DNA of 25,088 nt from Tardiphaga sp. Lineage in GTDB: Bacteria; Pseudomonadota; Alphaproteobacteria; Rhizobiales; Xanthobacteraceae. The stretch covers positions 1 to 25,088 of the forward strand of contig JACMOT010000099.1 in assembly GCA_014377915.1 (NCBI GenBank), written 5' to 3'. The position numbers and the translations under genes are program-made. Shown piece by piece: positions 1 through 7,558 of this stretch; the stretch's first letter is position 1; every line of letters begins with the position of its first letter. The notes below the pieces were generated by a model. It ran no database searches. It was not told where the DNA came from and was given only the letters and a program-made list of their open reading frames with translations.

Positions 1-243
1 CACGCCCTGCGCGATATACAGCCCGCCCGCGAGGATGATCAGGCCAATCAGAGTCGGCACGCTGCGGCTCGGCAGCACCCGGTCATAGACCTCCAGCATG
101 AAGAACGAACCGGTGAGGTACAGCAGATTGATCATGCAGCTCATCAGCCCGACGCCGAGGAACGCGCCGCGGCAGGCCCGCAGGGCGTCGCCGAGCTCGG
201 ACGTCGCCGGCAGGCTGGAGCTTCGTGACAGGCCGCGCTGCAT
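1..243 (-). CDS. Type I secretion system permease/ATPase, N-terminal part (runs off the left edge)
   Basis: Reading the minus strand from ATG 243-241 gives 81 residues open to the window edge. After about 20 soluble residues comes a segment with ALRACRGAFLGVGLMSCMI, then LTGSFFMLEVYDRVLPSR and a second hydrophobic stretch (GLIILAGGLYI). This is the characteristic start of PrtD/LapB-type type I secretion ABC transporters, where the first membrane helices precede the rest of the membrane domain and the C-terminal ATPase. The ATPase and the rest of the membrane domain lie outside the window. The gene follows the FecR/VCBS protein on the same strand after a gap of about 134 bases, so that protein is its obvious candidate substrate. 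It would sit in the inner membrane and work with a membrane-fusion protein and a TolC-like channel, presumably encoded further left. Family assignment rests on the N-terminus only. Confidence 0.85.
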   Translation of the reverse strand, partial: MQRGLSRSSSLPATSELGDALRACRGAFLGVGLMSCMINLLYLTGSFFMLEVYDRVLPSRSVPTLIGLIILAGGLYIAQGV

Positions 244-304
244 GGTCAAACCCTGTAGACATCCCGGGAGCCAGTGTAGCAACGATCCGTTGCGCCGTCC
301 TGCT

Positions 305-310
305 ATTATA
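305..310 (-). promoter_or_regulatory. Possible -10 box inside a small hairpin, upstream of the secretion ATPase gene
   Basis: On the minus strand the gap between the adhesin and the transporter gene has a perfect TATAAT, within an imperfect hairpin (298-316: 8-base arms, one mismatch, 3-base loop). It lies about 62 bases before the transporter start. I see no good -35 hexamer at 16-18 bases spacing, so this could equally be an intercistronic hairpin in a two-gene operon. Confidence 0.2.
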
Positions 311-377
311 GCGGGATCGGTCAGCGGGCGCCGGATCGATCCAACAACGTTAATGTCGTGGATAGGTTAACGCGGGT

Positions 378-3300
378 TCAAGCAAAGTGCGGGCCGCCCC
401 CGGAATGGACAATAAAGTCGCTGACCGTGAGGCTCGATGCGAGCACATTGTGCAGGGTTATCGTATCATGAGCATCGATGATGATCAGCGTATCCGACGG
501 ATCAAAGCGGCTTTGCGAGACGTGTTGATGTATCCAGTCGGTAAGATGGTTAGTGGTGACCACGGCAGACAGATCGATGTGATCGACACCGCGCTGGAAA
601 TTCGTGATGGTATCGTTGCCGAGATGGGCCGCAAAAACGAAATTGTCGGCAGCGGAACTGCCGATGAAAATGTCGTCGTTACTGTTGCCGGTCAGGATAT
701 GTGTAAACGACGTGTCGTTTGAGTTGGCGATGATCAGATCGGGTCCGTGCGCGTAGTGGAAAACCTTTGAAAAGTCGTCGCCCGCGCTCCTCACCGTCTT
801 CGCGGCAGCGTAGCCGGTCTGGATACTGTCACCGTTGCTATAACCTGAAATAGTGCCGGTGAAATCGTCCGGGTCATCCAGTACCAGTGTTCCGGTCGTG
901 CCGGAAGCAAACACCACCGAAACGTCGGAGTCATTACCGAATTCCATGGCGCCCCCGTCAATGATGGCGTGGCCGTGACCCGTTACCTTGCCGCAGATCT
1001 CGAGCAACCCAGCCTTCGCTTCGAGCGTGCCGTCATTGTAGAAGCGGCCCTCGATTTTAAGGCCGCCGGCCGCATAAGACGCCACCAGCCCATGATTGAC
1101 GAAGAATCCGAACCCGGTGTCGATGTCGATGCCATGAAAGGCGTTCGACGCGATGATCTTGCCGAAAAGGTCGTTGATCAGATTCAGATAGCCGTCGCCG
1201 AGCTGGCCGTAACCATTGATCGTATTGTCGACGTTTTCGAGGATCGCCGGATGCAAGAACGAGAAATGGCCGGTAATCGCATCGCTGATACCATCGAGCG
1301 TGACGTGGCCGTGACCTTCAAGGCTGACATGCCCGTCGATCAGCAATGTCGCGCCGGCTGGCTGATAGCTCTCGACATCGACGATGATGTCGCCGCTATT
1401 CTGCACCACGCCGCTCAATTCAAGCGTCACGCCGGAACCAAGCTGTAAAATTCCGTGATTGATCAGCGCACCGGTGACGTCGAGCAGGTGCCCGCCACCC
1501 GTCGTTGTGAAATGGATCAGGTCACTCTGGGCGACATGCAGGCCGGCAATGGTGACGCTGCTCGTGAGATTGACCGTCGCTGCCGTATTGAAATACGCGA
1601 TCGTGGAGGTGGTCGGAACACCCGCCGGGCTCCAGTTGGGCGCGGCATTCCAGTTGCCGCTCGTGCCGCCAACCCAAACTGCTGCATTGGCCTCCGACAA
1701 GGTTACCGACACCGTCTGAACCACGCTGCCGCCATGACCATCACTAATGGTTACTTTGAAGGTCTCGACCTTTGTTCCATTATCGGAGTCCAGCAGCGCG
1801 GCCCGCACCGCCGCTGCGTCCGTGGCTGTATAGGTCCAGGTGAATTGGCCATCGGGATTGATGCTGGTCGTATCCACCAATGTGAATGCGAGCGCGCCTA
1901 GCGCAGTGGCCGCGCCGGTATAGGTTACGCTCATGATGCTGTGGCTATCGCCGACGTCGGGATCGGCGAAGGTGATCTTGCCTGTCGTGCGGACCGTGGT
2001 GGTCGTACCCATTACGACGATGGATTGGCTGGCCGTGGTGTCGCCGGACACGATCACCGGCGCGTCGTTGGTGCCGGTGACCGTAATGGTCTCGGTCTGC
2101 GCCACCGTCGCGCCATGGGTATCGGTGACGTCGTAGATCACAACAATCGTCGCGGTCTGGCCGGCGCCGAGATAGGCGAAGGCGGCCGGATCGACATGCA
2201 GGGTCGTGCCAACCAGTGAAATGCCGGTGGGCGGATTGACCGAGGCCGGGGCGTTGCCGAGGGCGTATTTGACGTGGCTCACGGACAGCGTCGCGGTGTC
2301 GCCGCTGTCCGGGTCAGTGGCGCCGTCCAGCAGGTTGATGGTCTGTGGCGCGCTGTCCTGCGTCATCGCCACGACCAGCGGCGCGGCTACGGTTGGTGTG
2401 TCGTTGGTGCCGGTGACCGTAATGGTCTCGGTCTGCGCCACCGTCGCGCCATGGGTATCGGTGACGTCATAGGTCACGACGATTTTCGCGGTCTGGCCGG
2501 CGCCGAGATAGGCGAATGCGGCCGGATCGACATGCAGGGTCGTGCCAATCAGTGAAATGCCGGTGGGCGGATTGACCGAGGCCGGGGCGTTGCCGAGGGC
2601 GTATTTGACGTGGCTCACGGACAGTGTCGCGGTGTCGCCGCTGTCCGGGTCAGTGGCGCCGTCCAGCAGGTTGACGGTCTGTGGCGCGCTGTCCTGAGTC
2701 ACCGCCACGACCAGCGGCGCGGCCACCACCGGTGTGTCGTTGCTGCCATCGACCGTGAAGGTCAGCGTCTCACGGATCGTATCAGGCCCGGACTGGCTGT
2801 CGAAGCCTATCGTATAGACCGCCTTCTGGCCGTCGGCGAGAAATTTGAACGCCGCCGGATTGTAGCTGACATGGCCAGTCTGTGGATCGATCGTTACCAG
2901 TGTCTTCAGATCGAGCGCAGGCGGCGCGTTGGACGGACCGGTCACCGAGAGGATGCGCGCGGTTCCCGGAACGTAAGGGATGGCGACATCGGTAGCGTCG
3001 GGATCGGTGATGGTGACCTGATCGCGGATCTCGAAGCTGGTCCGGTCAACCGGCAGCGTCACGGCCACCGGCGCGACGAACACCGTGGGGGCGGTGTTGA
3101 AGCGCGTGATCGTGACATTGATCGGGGGCGTCCCGGGCGTGTCGCCCGGCAGGTTGATCGGTACGGTGAAGGGCTGGCCCGGAAACGGGTCCGGCGACGG
3201 CACAAATTTCAACGGGTCGGGGCTGGTGCCTGAATTTGGATCTGACGGCGTCGAGCCGCTGCCGGAGCCATTGCTGCGCGGATTGGCATTCGGGACATAG

Positions 3301-4307
3301 TTCGGAAAATATTGCTGCAGCGTCTGCTGGATGATCCCCTGCGCGATCGGCGACAGCGGATCGGCCGGAGCAGTCAACGTATCTCCCAGACCGCTTACGC
3401 TGGTCACTTGGCCAGCCTGATTGACCGTGCCGATGATCTGGCCGGTGGTCTTGCTGTATAAAACATAGGAGCCGGTGACGCCGCCGGGTTCGACCAGCAC
3501 CTGGAATTTGACCGGCGGTGCGCCGCCCTGGCCCGGCACCTCGAAGCCGATCTCGACCAGCACCGCGGTGCCGCGGATGCCCATGGTCGCGACCGGCGTG
3601 TCGACGCGCATGTCGCCATGCTTGGCGGTCTCGCCCGCGACGAAAGTGATGGTGCCCTGGACCAGGCTGAGCAGTGAGGAATTCGACGATCCGTTGGGAT
3701 CGTAGACCATCTCGTTCAGCACCATCCGGGCATTCGCCGACAGCCCGAACACGGTGCCGTCGATGAAGGTGAGGCCGAGCGACGAGGCGCTTCCGGCCTG
3801 CACGACGTCGCCCTTTTGCACGGTATCGCCGACATTGAGCAGGATCGAGACGCCGTTGCGGATCGCGGTGGCGCTGCCGGTGAGTTTTGTGACCGTGCCG
3901 ATCACCTGTGCCGCGGCATTGCCGCCGCCGAGCTGGGCGAGCTGGACCTCGCCGACCAGCGCGTGAACGAGATCTCCGGACAGGCGCGCGCCATCGGGCG
4001 ATGCCAGCGTCGCCCGCGAGGCGCCCTTGAAATAGTCGGCTACGACGTGGCTGTGGCCGTCCTTTGACAGCACGAGGTCGAGGCCGGAACGTGCGTAGTC
4101 GCCGGAAAACAGTAGCCGGGCGTCCGGCACGATGGTCGCACCGATATCGCCGCCGCTCTGGGCGGGCGCGGTCACAGCTACGGGCGCGCTGGCCAGTGCG
4201 CTTAATCCGTCCTGCGAAAAGTCGAATTTCCCGGCGAAGTTCAAGGTCACCGCACTATGCTTAATAGAAAGGAAATATCGAATTACGCATACCACCGGGG
4301 TGTGCAA
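378..4307 (-). CDS. FecR-domain, VCBS/cadherin-repeat surface protein; probable type I secreted adhesin
   Basis: 1309 residues. Residues 60-120 carry a PDARLLFSGDYARSG...DYF-type segment often seen before FecR domains in rhizobial surface proteins. Residues 136-250 are a FecR-like domain (IGTVTKLTGSATAIRNGV ... VATMGIRGTA). A Pro/Ser/Gly/Asp-rich linker follows (310-400). Residues 405-524, 525-636, 637-748 and 749-872 are VCBS/cadherin-like units, each ending near TVTGTND or a similar motif. Residues 873-1170 are Gly/Asn-rich beta-repeat sequence starting AVWVGGTSGNWN, reminiscent of autotransporter passenger repeats. Residues 1205-1309 look like a type I secretion C-terminus (TGNSNDDIFIGSSAADNF, then GNDTITNFQRGVDHIDL). 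There is no Sec signal peptide, which fits type I export through the adjacent ABC transporter. The start is uncertain: 4307 is a TTG without a visible Shine-Dalgarno, and a GTG at 4250 is an alternative. It is small for a LapA-class adhesin. Confidence 0.85.
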   Translation of the reverse strand: MHTPVVCVIRYFLSIKHSAVTLNFAGKFDFSQDGLSALASAPVAVTAPAQSGGDIGATIVPDARLLFSGDYARSGLDLVLSKDGHSHVVADYFKGASRATLASPDGARLSGDLVHALVGEVQLAQLGGGNAAAQVIGTVTKLTGSATAIRNGVSILLNVGDTVQKGDVVQAGSASSLGLTFIDGTVFGLSANARMVLNEMVYDPNGSSNSSLLSLVQGTITFVAGETAKHGDMRVDTPVATMGIRGTAVLVEIGFEVPGQGGAPPVKFQVLVEPGGVTGSYVLYSKTTGQIIGTVNQAGQVTSVSGLGDTLTAPADPLSPIAQGIIQQTLQQYFPNYVPNANPRSNGSGSGSTPSDPNSGTSPDPLKFVPSPDPFPGQPFTVPINLPGDTPGTPPINVTITRFNTAPTVFVAPVAVTLPVDRTSFEIRDQVTITDPDATDVAIPYVPGTARILSVTGPSNAPPALDLKTLVTIDPQTGHVSYNPAAFKFLADGQKAVYTIGFDSQSGPDTIRETLTFTVDGSNDTPVVAAPLVVAVTQDSAPQTVNLLDGATDPDSGDTATLSVSHVKYALGNAPASVNPPTGISLIGTTLHVDPAAFAYLGAGQTAKIVVTYDVTDTHGATVAQTETITVTGTNDTPTVAAPLVVAMTQDSAPQTINLLDGATDPDSGDTATLSVSHVKYALGNAPASVNPPTGISLVGTTLHVDPAAFAYLGAGQTATIVVIYDVTDTHGATVAQTETITVTGTNDAPVIVSGDTTASQSIVVMGTTTTVRTTGKITFADPDVGDSHSIMSVTYTGAATALGALAFTLVDTTSINPDGQFTWTYTATDAAAVRAALLDSDNGTKVETFKVTISDGHGGSVVQTVSVTLSEANAAVWVGGTSGNWNAAPNWSPAGVPTTSTIAYFNTAATVNLTSSVTIAGLHVAQSDLIHFTTTGGGHLLDVTGALINHGILQLGSGVTLELSGVVQNSGDIIVDVESYQPAGATLLIDGHVSLEGHGHVTLDGISDAITGHFSFLHPAILENVDNTINGYGQLGDGYLNLINDLFGKIIASNAFHGIDIDTGFGFFVNHGLVASYAAGGLKIEGRFYNDGTLEAKAGLLEICGKVTGHGHAIIDGGAMEFGNDSDVSVVFASGTTGTLVLDDPDDFTGTISGYSNGDSIQTGYAAAKTVRSAGDDFSKVFHYAHGPDLIIANSNDTSFTHILTGNSNDDIFIGSSAADNFVFAAHLGNDTITNFQRGVDHIDLSAVVTTNHLTDWIHQHVSQSRFDPSDTLIIIDAHDTITLHNVLASSLTVSDFIVHSGGGPHFA
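2064..2735 (-). repeat. Tandem 336-bp repeat (two copies) inside the adhesin gene
   Basis: The copies are 2400-2735 and 2064-2399. Each encodes a 112-residue VCBS/cadherin-like unit (residues 525-636 and 637-748). I count only 6 amino-acid differences between the copies, and long stretches of DNA are identical (compare 2401 onward with 2065 onward). Recent duplication or gene conversion is likely, and unequal crossing over could change copy number. Confidence 0.9.
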
Positions 4308-4618
4308 TGCGAAAGTGGACGGTTGCGCAACCTTCGGCGTAGTTCATTTCGGACGGCGGTATCTGATTGTGACTACGCGTTAATTTCGGTTAACCATTGC
4401 CGCGGCTCGGCCTGGCGGCCGCCGGCTATATGCGCCCGCGCCCGCCAGATCAGTAAAATTCGATGCGATTTGTCCTGCCGCTTTTCAGCATGTCCAGCAC
4501 TTTAACCGGCGCGACGGCGGTGCTTTAAGCGACCCGCAAATCTCTCCCGCCATCCTCGCCTCGAATGATCCGGTCACGTGCTGGCTGTTGCCGCCGACGC
4601 CCGGACAAGGGGCGTCAG
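4308..4618. promoter_or_regulatory. Divergent intergenic region between the adhesin and the LapG-type protease
   Basis: About 310 bases must hold the promoters for both divergent genes. It contains a perfect 12-bp palindrome GGTTGCGCAACC (4321-4332) and a TTAA-N6-TTAACCAT element (4380-4397) resembling a CtrA half-site cluster, with 6 rather than 7 bases between the TTAA blocks. I see no convincing sigma70 pair, terminator or small gene. Shared control of both genes from here is inference. Confidence 0.4.
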
Positions 4619-5389
4619 ATGTTGATCGGTCAGGTTGGGCGCGCTTTTCGCGCCATCACATTACTATGCGCCATCGCCGGCGGGGCGCCGGCCGTTCTGC
4701 GGGCTGGCCCGCTCGAGCACGCCGATATCGACGCGATTGGCCGTCCAGCCGAGCCGTTCGGGCTGCCGACCTCCGTCGTGCGGCGCGGCGAACTCAACGA
4801 AAAATGGCTCGGCCTGGAGCGCGAGCTGGCGGATGAACTCACCGTGCTAGCCTTGTGCGAGGAGCACCGCGAAAACTGTTCATTGCCGGCGCGGCGGTTT
4901 CTCGACATGGTCGCCGTAGCCCGCGATCGCGATGGCCGTGCCCGGCTGGGCGAGATCAACCGCGGCTTCAATCTGGCGATTCGGGCGATCAGCGACCAGG
5001 CGCAATATGGCGCAACGGATGTGTGGCGCGCGCCGCTCGGCACGCTGGCGGCCGGCGCCGGGGATTGCGAAGACTACGCGATCGCCAAATGGGTGGCGCT
5101 GCGCGCCGCCGGGATTGCCGCCGAGGACCTGCGACTGGTGATCCTGCGCGACACGCTGCGCCATGAAGACCATGCCGTCGCCGCTGCCCGGCTCGACGGC
5201 CGCTGGTGGCTGCTCGACAACCGCCGCATGGCGATGGTCGAGGATGTCGGTGCCCGCCATTGGCAGCCGCTGTTCGTCATCGATCATGACGGCGTCCGGC
5301 AGTATCGCAACGAGCCGGCGCCGGTCGTTGCCGCCATTGTCCAGCCGCCGGCGGCGGCGTGGGCGACGCTGGCCTCGCTCGGGCCGTAG
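4619..5389 (+). CDS. LapG-type periplasmic transglutaminase-like cysteine protease (BTLCP family)
   Basis: 256 residues from ATG 4619, chosen because AAGGGG lies 6 bases upstream and the protein then begins with a plausible signal peptide (MLIGQVGRAFRAITLLCAIA...). An upstream in-frame ATG at 4565 would add an Arg-rich stretch and is less likely. The catalytic triad of the bacterial transglutaminase-like cysteine protease family is visible: C150 in GDCEDYAIAK, H185 in EDHAVAA and D200 in WWLLDNR. The acidic residues flanking the Cys (D149, E151) match positions that bind calcium in Pseudomonas LapG. Known family role: LapG cleaves the N-terminus of outer-membrane-anchored adhesins to release them when c-di-GMP is low. 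Its divergent position beside a type I secreted adhesin supports the same job here; that this adhesin is the substrate is inference. Confidence 0.88.
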   Translation: MLIGQVGRAFRAITLLCAIAGGAPAVLRAGPLEHADIDAIGRPAEPFGLPTSVVRRGELNEKWLGLERELADELTVLALCEEHRENCSLPARRFLDMVAVARDRDGRARLGEINRGFNLAIRAISDQAQYGATDVWRAPLGTLAAGAGDCEDYAIAKWVALRAAGIAAEDLRLVILRDTLRHEDHAVAAARLDGRWWLLDNRRMAMVEDVGARHWQPLFVIDHDGVRQYRNEPAPVVAAIVQPPAAAWATLASLGP

Positions 5390-5515
5390 TCTGTTCCATC
5401 GATGATGCGGGCGCCTCCGGCGGATGCGCCGCGTTGGGGCGAAAGCTGTAAAAATGCCTTGTCCAAAATTGCGTCGCATCGTCAACTACCTCCAAAGCAA
5501 CGGGAAGGAAATGAG

Positions 5516-6358
5516 ATGGGGCGGTTGGACAACAAGGTGGCGGTGATCACCGGCGCGACCAGCGGCATCGGGCTGCGCACGGCGGAAATCTTTGTTCAGG
5601 AAGGCGCCAGGGTCGTCATTGCCGGGCGCCGCGTGCCGGAAGGCGCAACGCTGGCGGCGCGGCTCGGTGCCAATTGCAGCTTCCGCCAGACCGATGTCAC
5701 CGATGAAGAGCAGATGCGCGCGCTGATCGATCACGCGGTCGAAAAATTTGGCCGTATCGATTGCCTGTTCAACAATGCCGGCGGTCCGGCGCAGACCGGC
5801 GGCATCGAGGGCCTCGACGTCGATCGTTTCGACGCGGCGATGGCCACGCTGGTGCGTAGCGTGATGCTCGGCATGAAACACGCCGCCCCGCATATGAAAC
5901 GGCAGGGCTCCGGCAGCATCATCAACAATGGCAGCATCGCCGGCCACCAGGCCGGATTCTCGTCGTCGGTGGTCTATGGCGCGGCGAAGGCGGCGGTGAT
6001 CCATCTCACCCGCTGCGTGGCGATGGAACTCGGTGAATCCGGCGTCCGCGTCAACAGCATCTCGCCGGGCGCCATCGCCACCGTCATATACGGCAAGGCG
6101 CTGGGCTTGCCACTGGAGGTCGCCGAGCAGACGCCGGCCGCGATGCGCGAGGTGTTCCGAACGGCGCAGCCGATTCCTCGGGCCGGACTGCCGGACGACA
6201 TCGCGCAGGCCGCTCTGTTCTTCGCCAGCGACGATTCCAGTTTCGTCAACGGCACCGATCTGGTGGTCGATGGCGGCATGACCGGCGGCCGCAACTGGAG
6301 CCAGCAGCAGCAGGGCTATGCTGCCATGCGGCAGGCCTTTGCGGCACGATCAGGCTAG
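5516..6358 (+). CDS. Short-chain dehydrogenase/reductase (SDR)
   Basis: 280 residues from ATG 5516, preceded by the strong ribosome site GGAAGGAAATGAG; an in-frame ATG further upstream (5402) lacks one. Classical SDR features are present: the NAD(P)-binding TGATSGIG near residues 12-19, NNAG after strand beta4, the catalytic Ser in NNGSIAG, and the active-site YGAAK. A C-terminal FVNGTDLVVDGGMTGG segment is the usual SDR ending. The protein is a cytoplasmic NAD(P)-dependent oxidoreductase on an alcohol or ketone substrate; nothing in the sequence identifies which. The gene appears monocistronic, about 125 bases after the protease gene and 67 before the next gene. Confidence 0.92.
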   Translation: MGRLDNKVAVITGATSGIGLRTAEIFVQEGARVVIAGRRVPEGATLAARLGANCSFRQTDVTDEEQMRALIDHAVEKFGRIDCLFNNAGGPAQTGGIEGLDVDRFDAAMATLVRSVMLGMKHAAPHMKRQGSGSIINNGSIAGHQAGFSSSVVYGAAKAAVIHLTRCVAMELGESGVRVNSISPGAIATVIYGKALGLPLEVAEQTPAAMREVFRTAQPIPRAGLPDDIAQAALFFASDDSSFVNGTDLVVDGGMTGGRNWSQQQQGYAAMRQAFAARSG

Positions 6359-6425
6359 ATCGCAATCGACATAGCGGCTATTCGTCGCGGGCTGCAGAGG
6401 CAGAACGCAAGAAGAGGAGTAGCCC

Positions 6426-7250
6426 ATGTCCCCCATCGTCAGAAAACTATTGATCGCCGCGGCGGCGGCCGTCGCGATTGCCGCCGTGCCCGCTGCATCG
6501 CAGGCCCAGACCAAGCCGAAGGTGACGACCCTCGGTCCGGATTTCCCGAAGACCGAGATGTTCGTCGGCAACAGCTTTTTCTACTACAATAACGGCCTGC
6601 CGGGCCATGTGTCGCTGCTGGAAAAGGCCGCCGACCCCGAGCACAAGGCGAGCTACCGCGCCACCATGATCACGATCGGCGGCCCCGGCTTCGACTGGCA
6701 TGACATGGAGAGCTATTTTCGGCCCAAGGCGGTCGGCTATTATTCCTTCGACGACAACAATGTCGTGGTGTTCAATCCGCCCGGCAAGCTGTTCGACGCG
6801 GCGGTGATGATGGATTGCAGCCAGTGCCCGATCCATCCGCAACTGAAGCCGATCTTCACGGACTACGCGAAAAAGAACAGCGAGATCGTCCGCTCCCACA
6901 GCGGGGTGCCGATCCTGTTCATGTCCTGGGCCTATGAAGACAAGCCGGAAATGACGCAGCAGCTCGCCGAGGCCTATACGATCGCCGGCAACGACAATAA
7001 CGCACTGGTGATCCCGGCCGGTCTCGCTTTTGCGCGGCTGCGGGCGAAGCAGCCGGAGCTCAATCTGTACCAGCCCGACAAGCGCCATCCGACCCTGGTC
7101 GGGACCTATCTCGCCGCCTGCGTGACCTTCACGGCGCTGACCGGCCGCTCTCCGGTTGGCAACAGCTATCTCGCCGGACTCGACGCCCCGACCGCGAAGC
7201 TGCTGCAGAGCGTCGCCTGGGAAACCACGCAGGACTATTACGGAAAGTAG
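6426..7250 (+). CDS. Exported SGNH-like hydrolase with a GNS nucleophile motif
   Basis: 274 residues, start supported by AGAGGAG a few bases upstream. A clear signal peptide (hydrophobic Ala-rich residues 8-25, ending SQAQ) indicates export. FVGNSFFYYNN (G48-N49-S50) looks like SGNH block I with Asn replacing the Asp of GDS. Near the C-terminus, DKRHPTLVGTYLAACV contains the D218-x-x-H221 pair expected for block V. This pattern resembles DUF4886-like SGNH proteins, which belong to the esterase/acylhydrolase superfamily. The substrate cannot be inferred. The gene ends 6 bases before the convergent small gene on the opposite strand. Confidence 0.7.
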   Translation: MSPIVRKLLIAAAAAVAIAAVPAASQAQTKPKVTTLGPDFPKTEMFVGNSFFYYNNGLPGHVSLLEKAADPEHKASYRATMITIGGPGFDWHDMESYFRPKAVGYYSFDDNNVVVFNPPGKLFDAAVMMDCSQCPIHPQLKPIFTDYAKKNSEIVRSHSGVPILFMSWAYEDKPEMTQQLAEAYTIAGNDNNALVIPAGLAFARLRAKQPELNLYQPDKRHPTLVGTYLAACVTFTALTGRSPVGNSYLAGLDAPTAKLLQSVAWETTQDYYGK

Positions 7251-7256
7251 TTCGCT

Positions 7257-7544
7257 TCACTCCTGCCCTCGCCCCGCCAACGCGGGGCGCGGGCGCGGGT
7301 GGCCAGCGCCATTGTTCCTGCCATGTTCGCGAAGTAAAGCGCGGCCGGCGCCGGTCAATTCCACCGATACTTGGCGCCCTATGGCGTTGACGCGCGTGGC
7401 CAGCCCACGATCGATGCAATCTTCCCACACGGTCAGGCGCGGACACGACGTCCGCCATGACTCGATCACTTCGGCATAGGTGCGGGGTTCGCGATCGATC
7501 CATTCGAGCAGATCGAGGATCAGCGGTTCGAGATCGTCGCCCAA
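7257..7544 (-). CDS. Small uncharacterised protein coupled to the P450 gene
   Basis: 95 residues from TTG 7544. This start is favoured because GGAGG sits 5 bases upstream and because it comes just after the P450 stop (7559), leaving 14 bases between the genes. A longer in-frame reading to 7823 overlaps the P450 gene and is a shadow. The protein (GDDLEPLILDLLEWIDREPR, then YAEVIESWRTSCPRLTVWED, then SVELTGAGRALL) has the helix-helix-beta look of a winged-helix domain, but I do not recognise a named family. The C-terminal 20 residues are Arg/Gly/Pro-rich. Close spacing suggests co-translation with the P450; its role is unknown. Confidence 0.6.
   Translation of the reverse strand: MGDDLEPLILDLLEWIDREPRTYAEVIESWRTSCPRLTVWEDCIDRGLATRVNAIGRQVSVELTGAGRALLREHGRNNGAGHPRPRPALAGRGQE
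7270..7289. terminator. GC-rich hairpin downstream of the SGNH hydrolase gene
   Basis: An 8-bp perfect stem (CGCCCCGC / GCGGGGCG) with a CAAC loop begins 20 bases after the SGNH stop codon. There is no T-run, and it lies inside the 3' end of the convergent small gene, so terminator function is tentative. Confidence 0.3.
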
Positions 7545-7558
7545 GGTATCCTCCGCTT

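Noticed and set aside
387..3300. Several plus-strand open frames opposite the adhesin gene
   Set aside because: They are antisense shadows of repetitive VCBS coding sequence; no ribosome sites or recognisable proteins.
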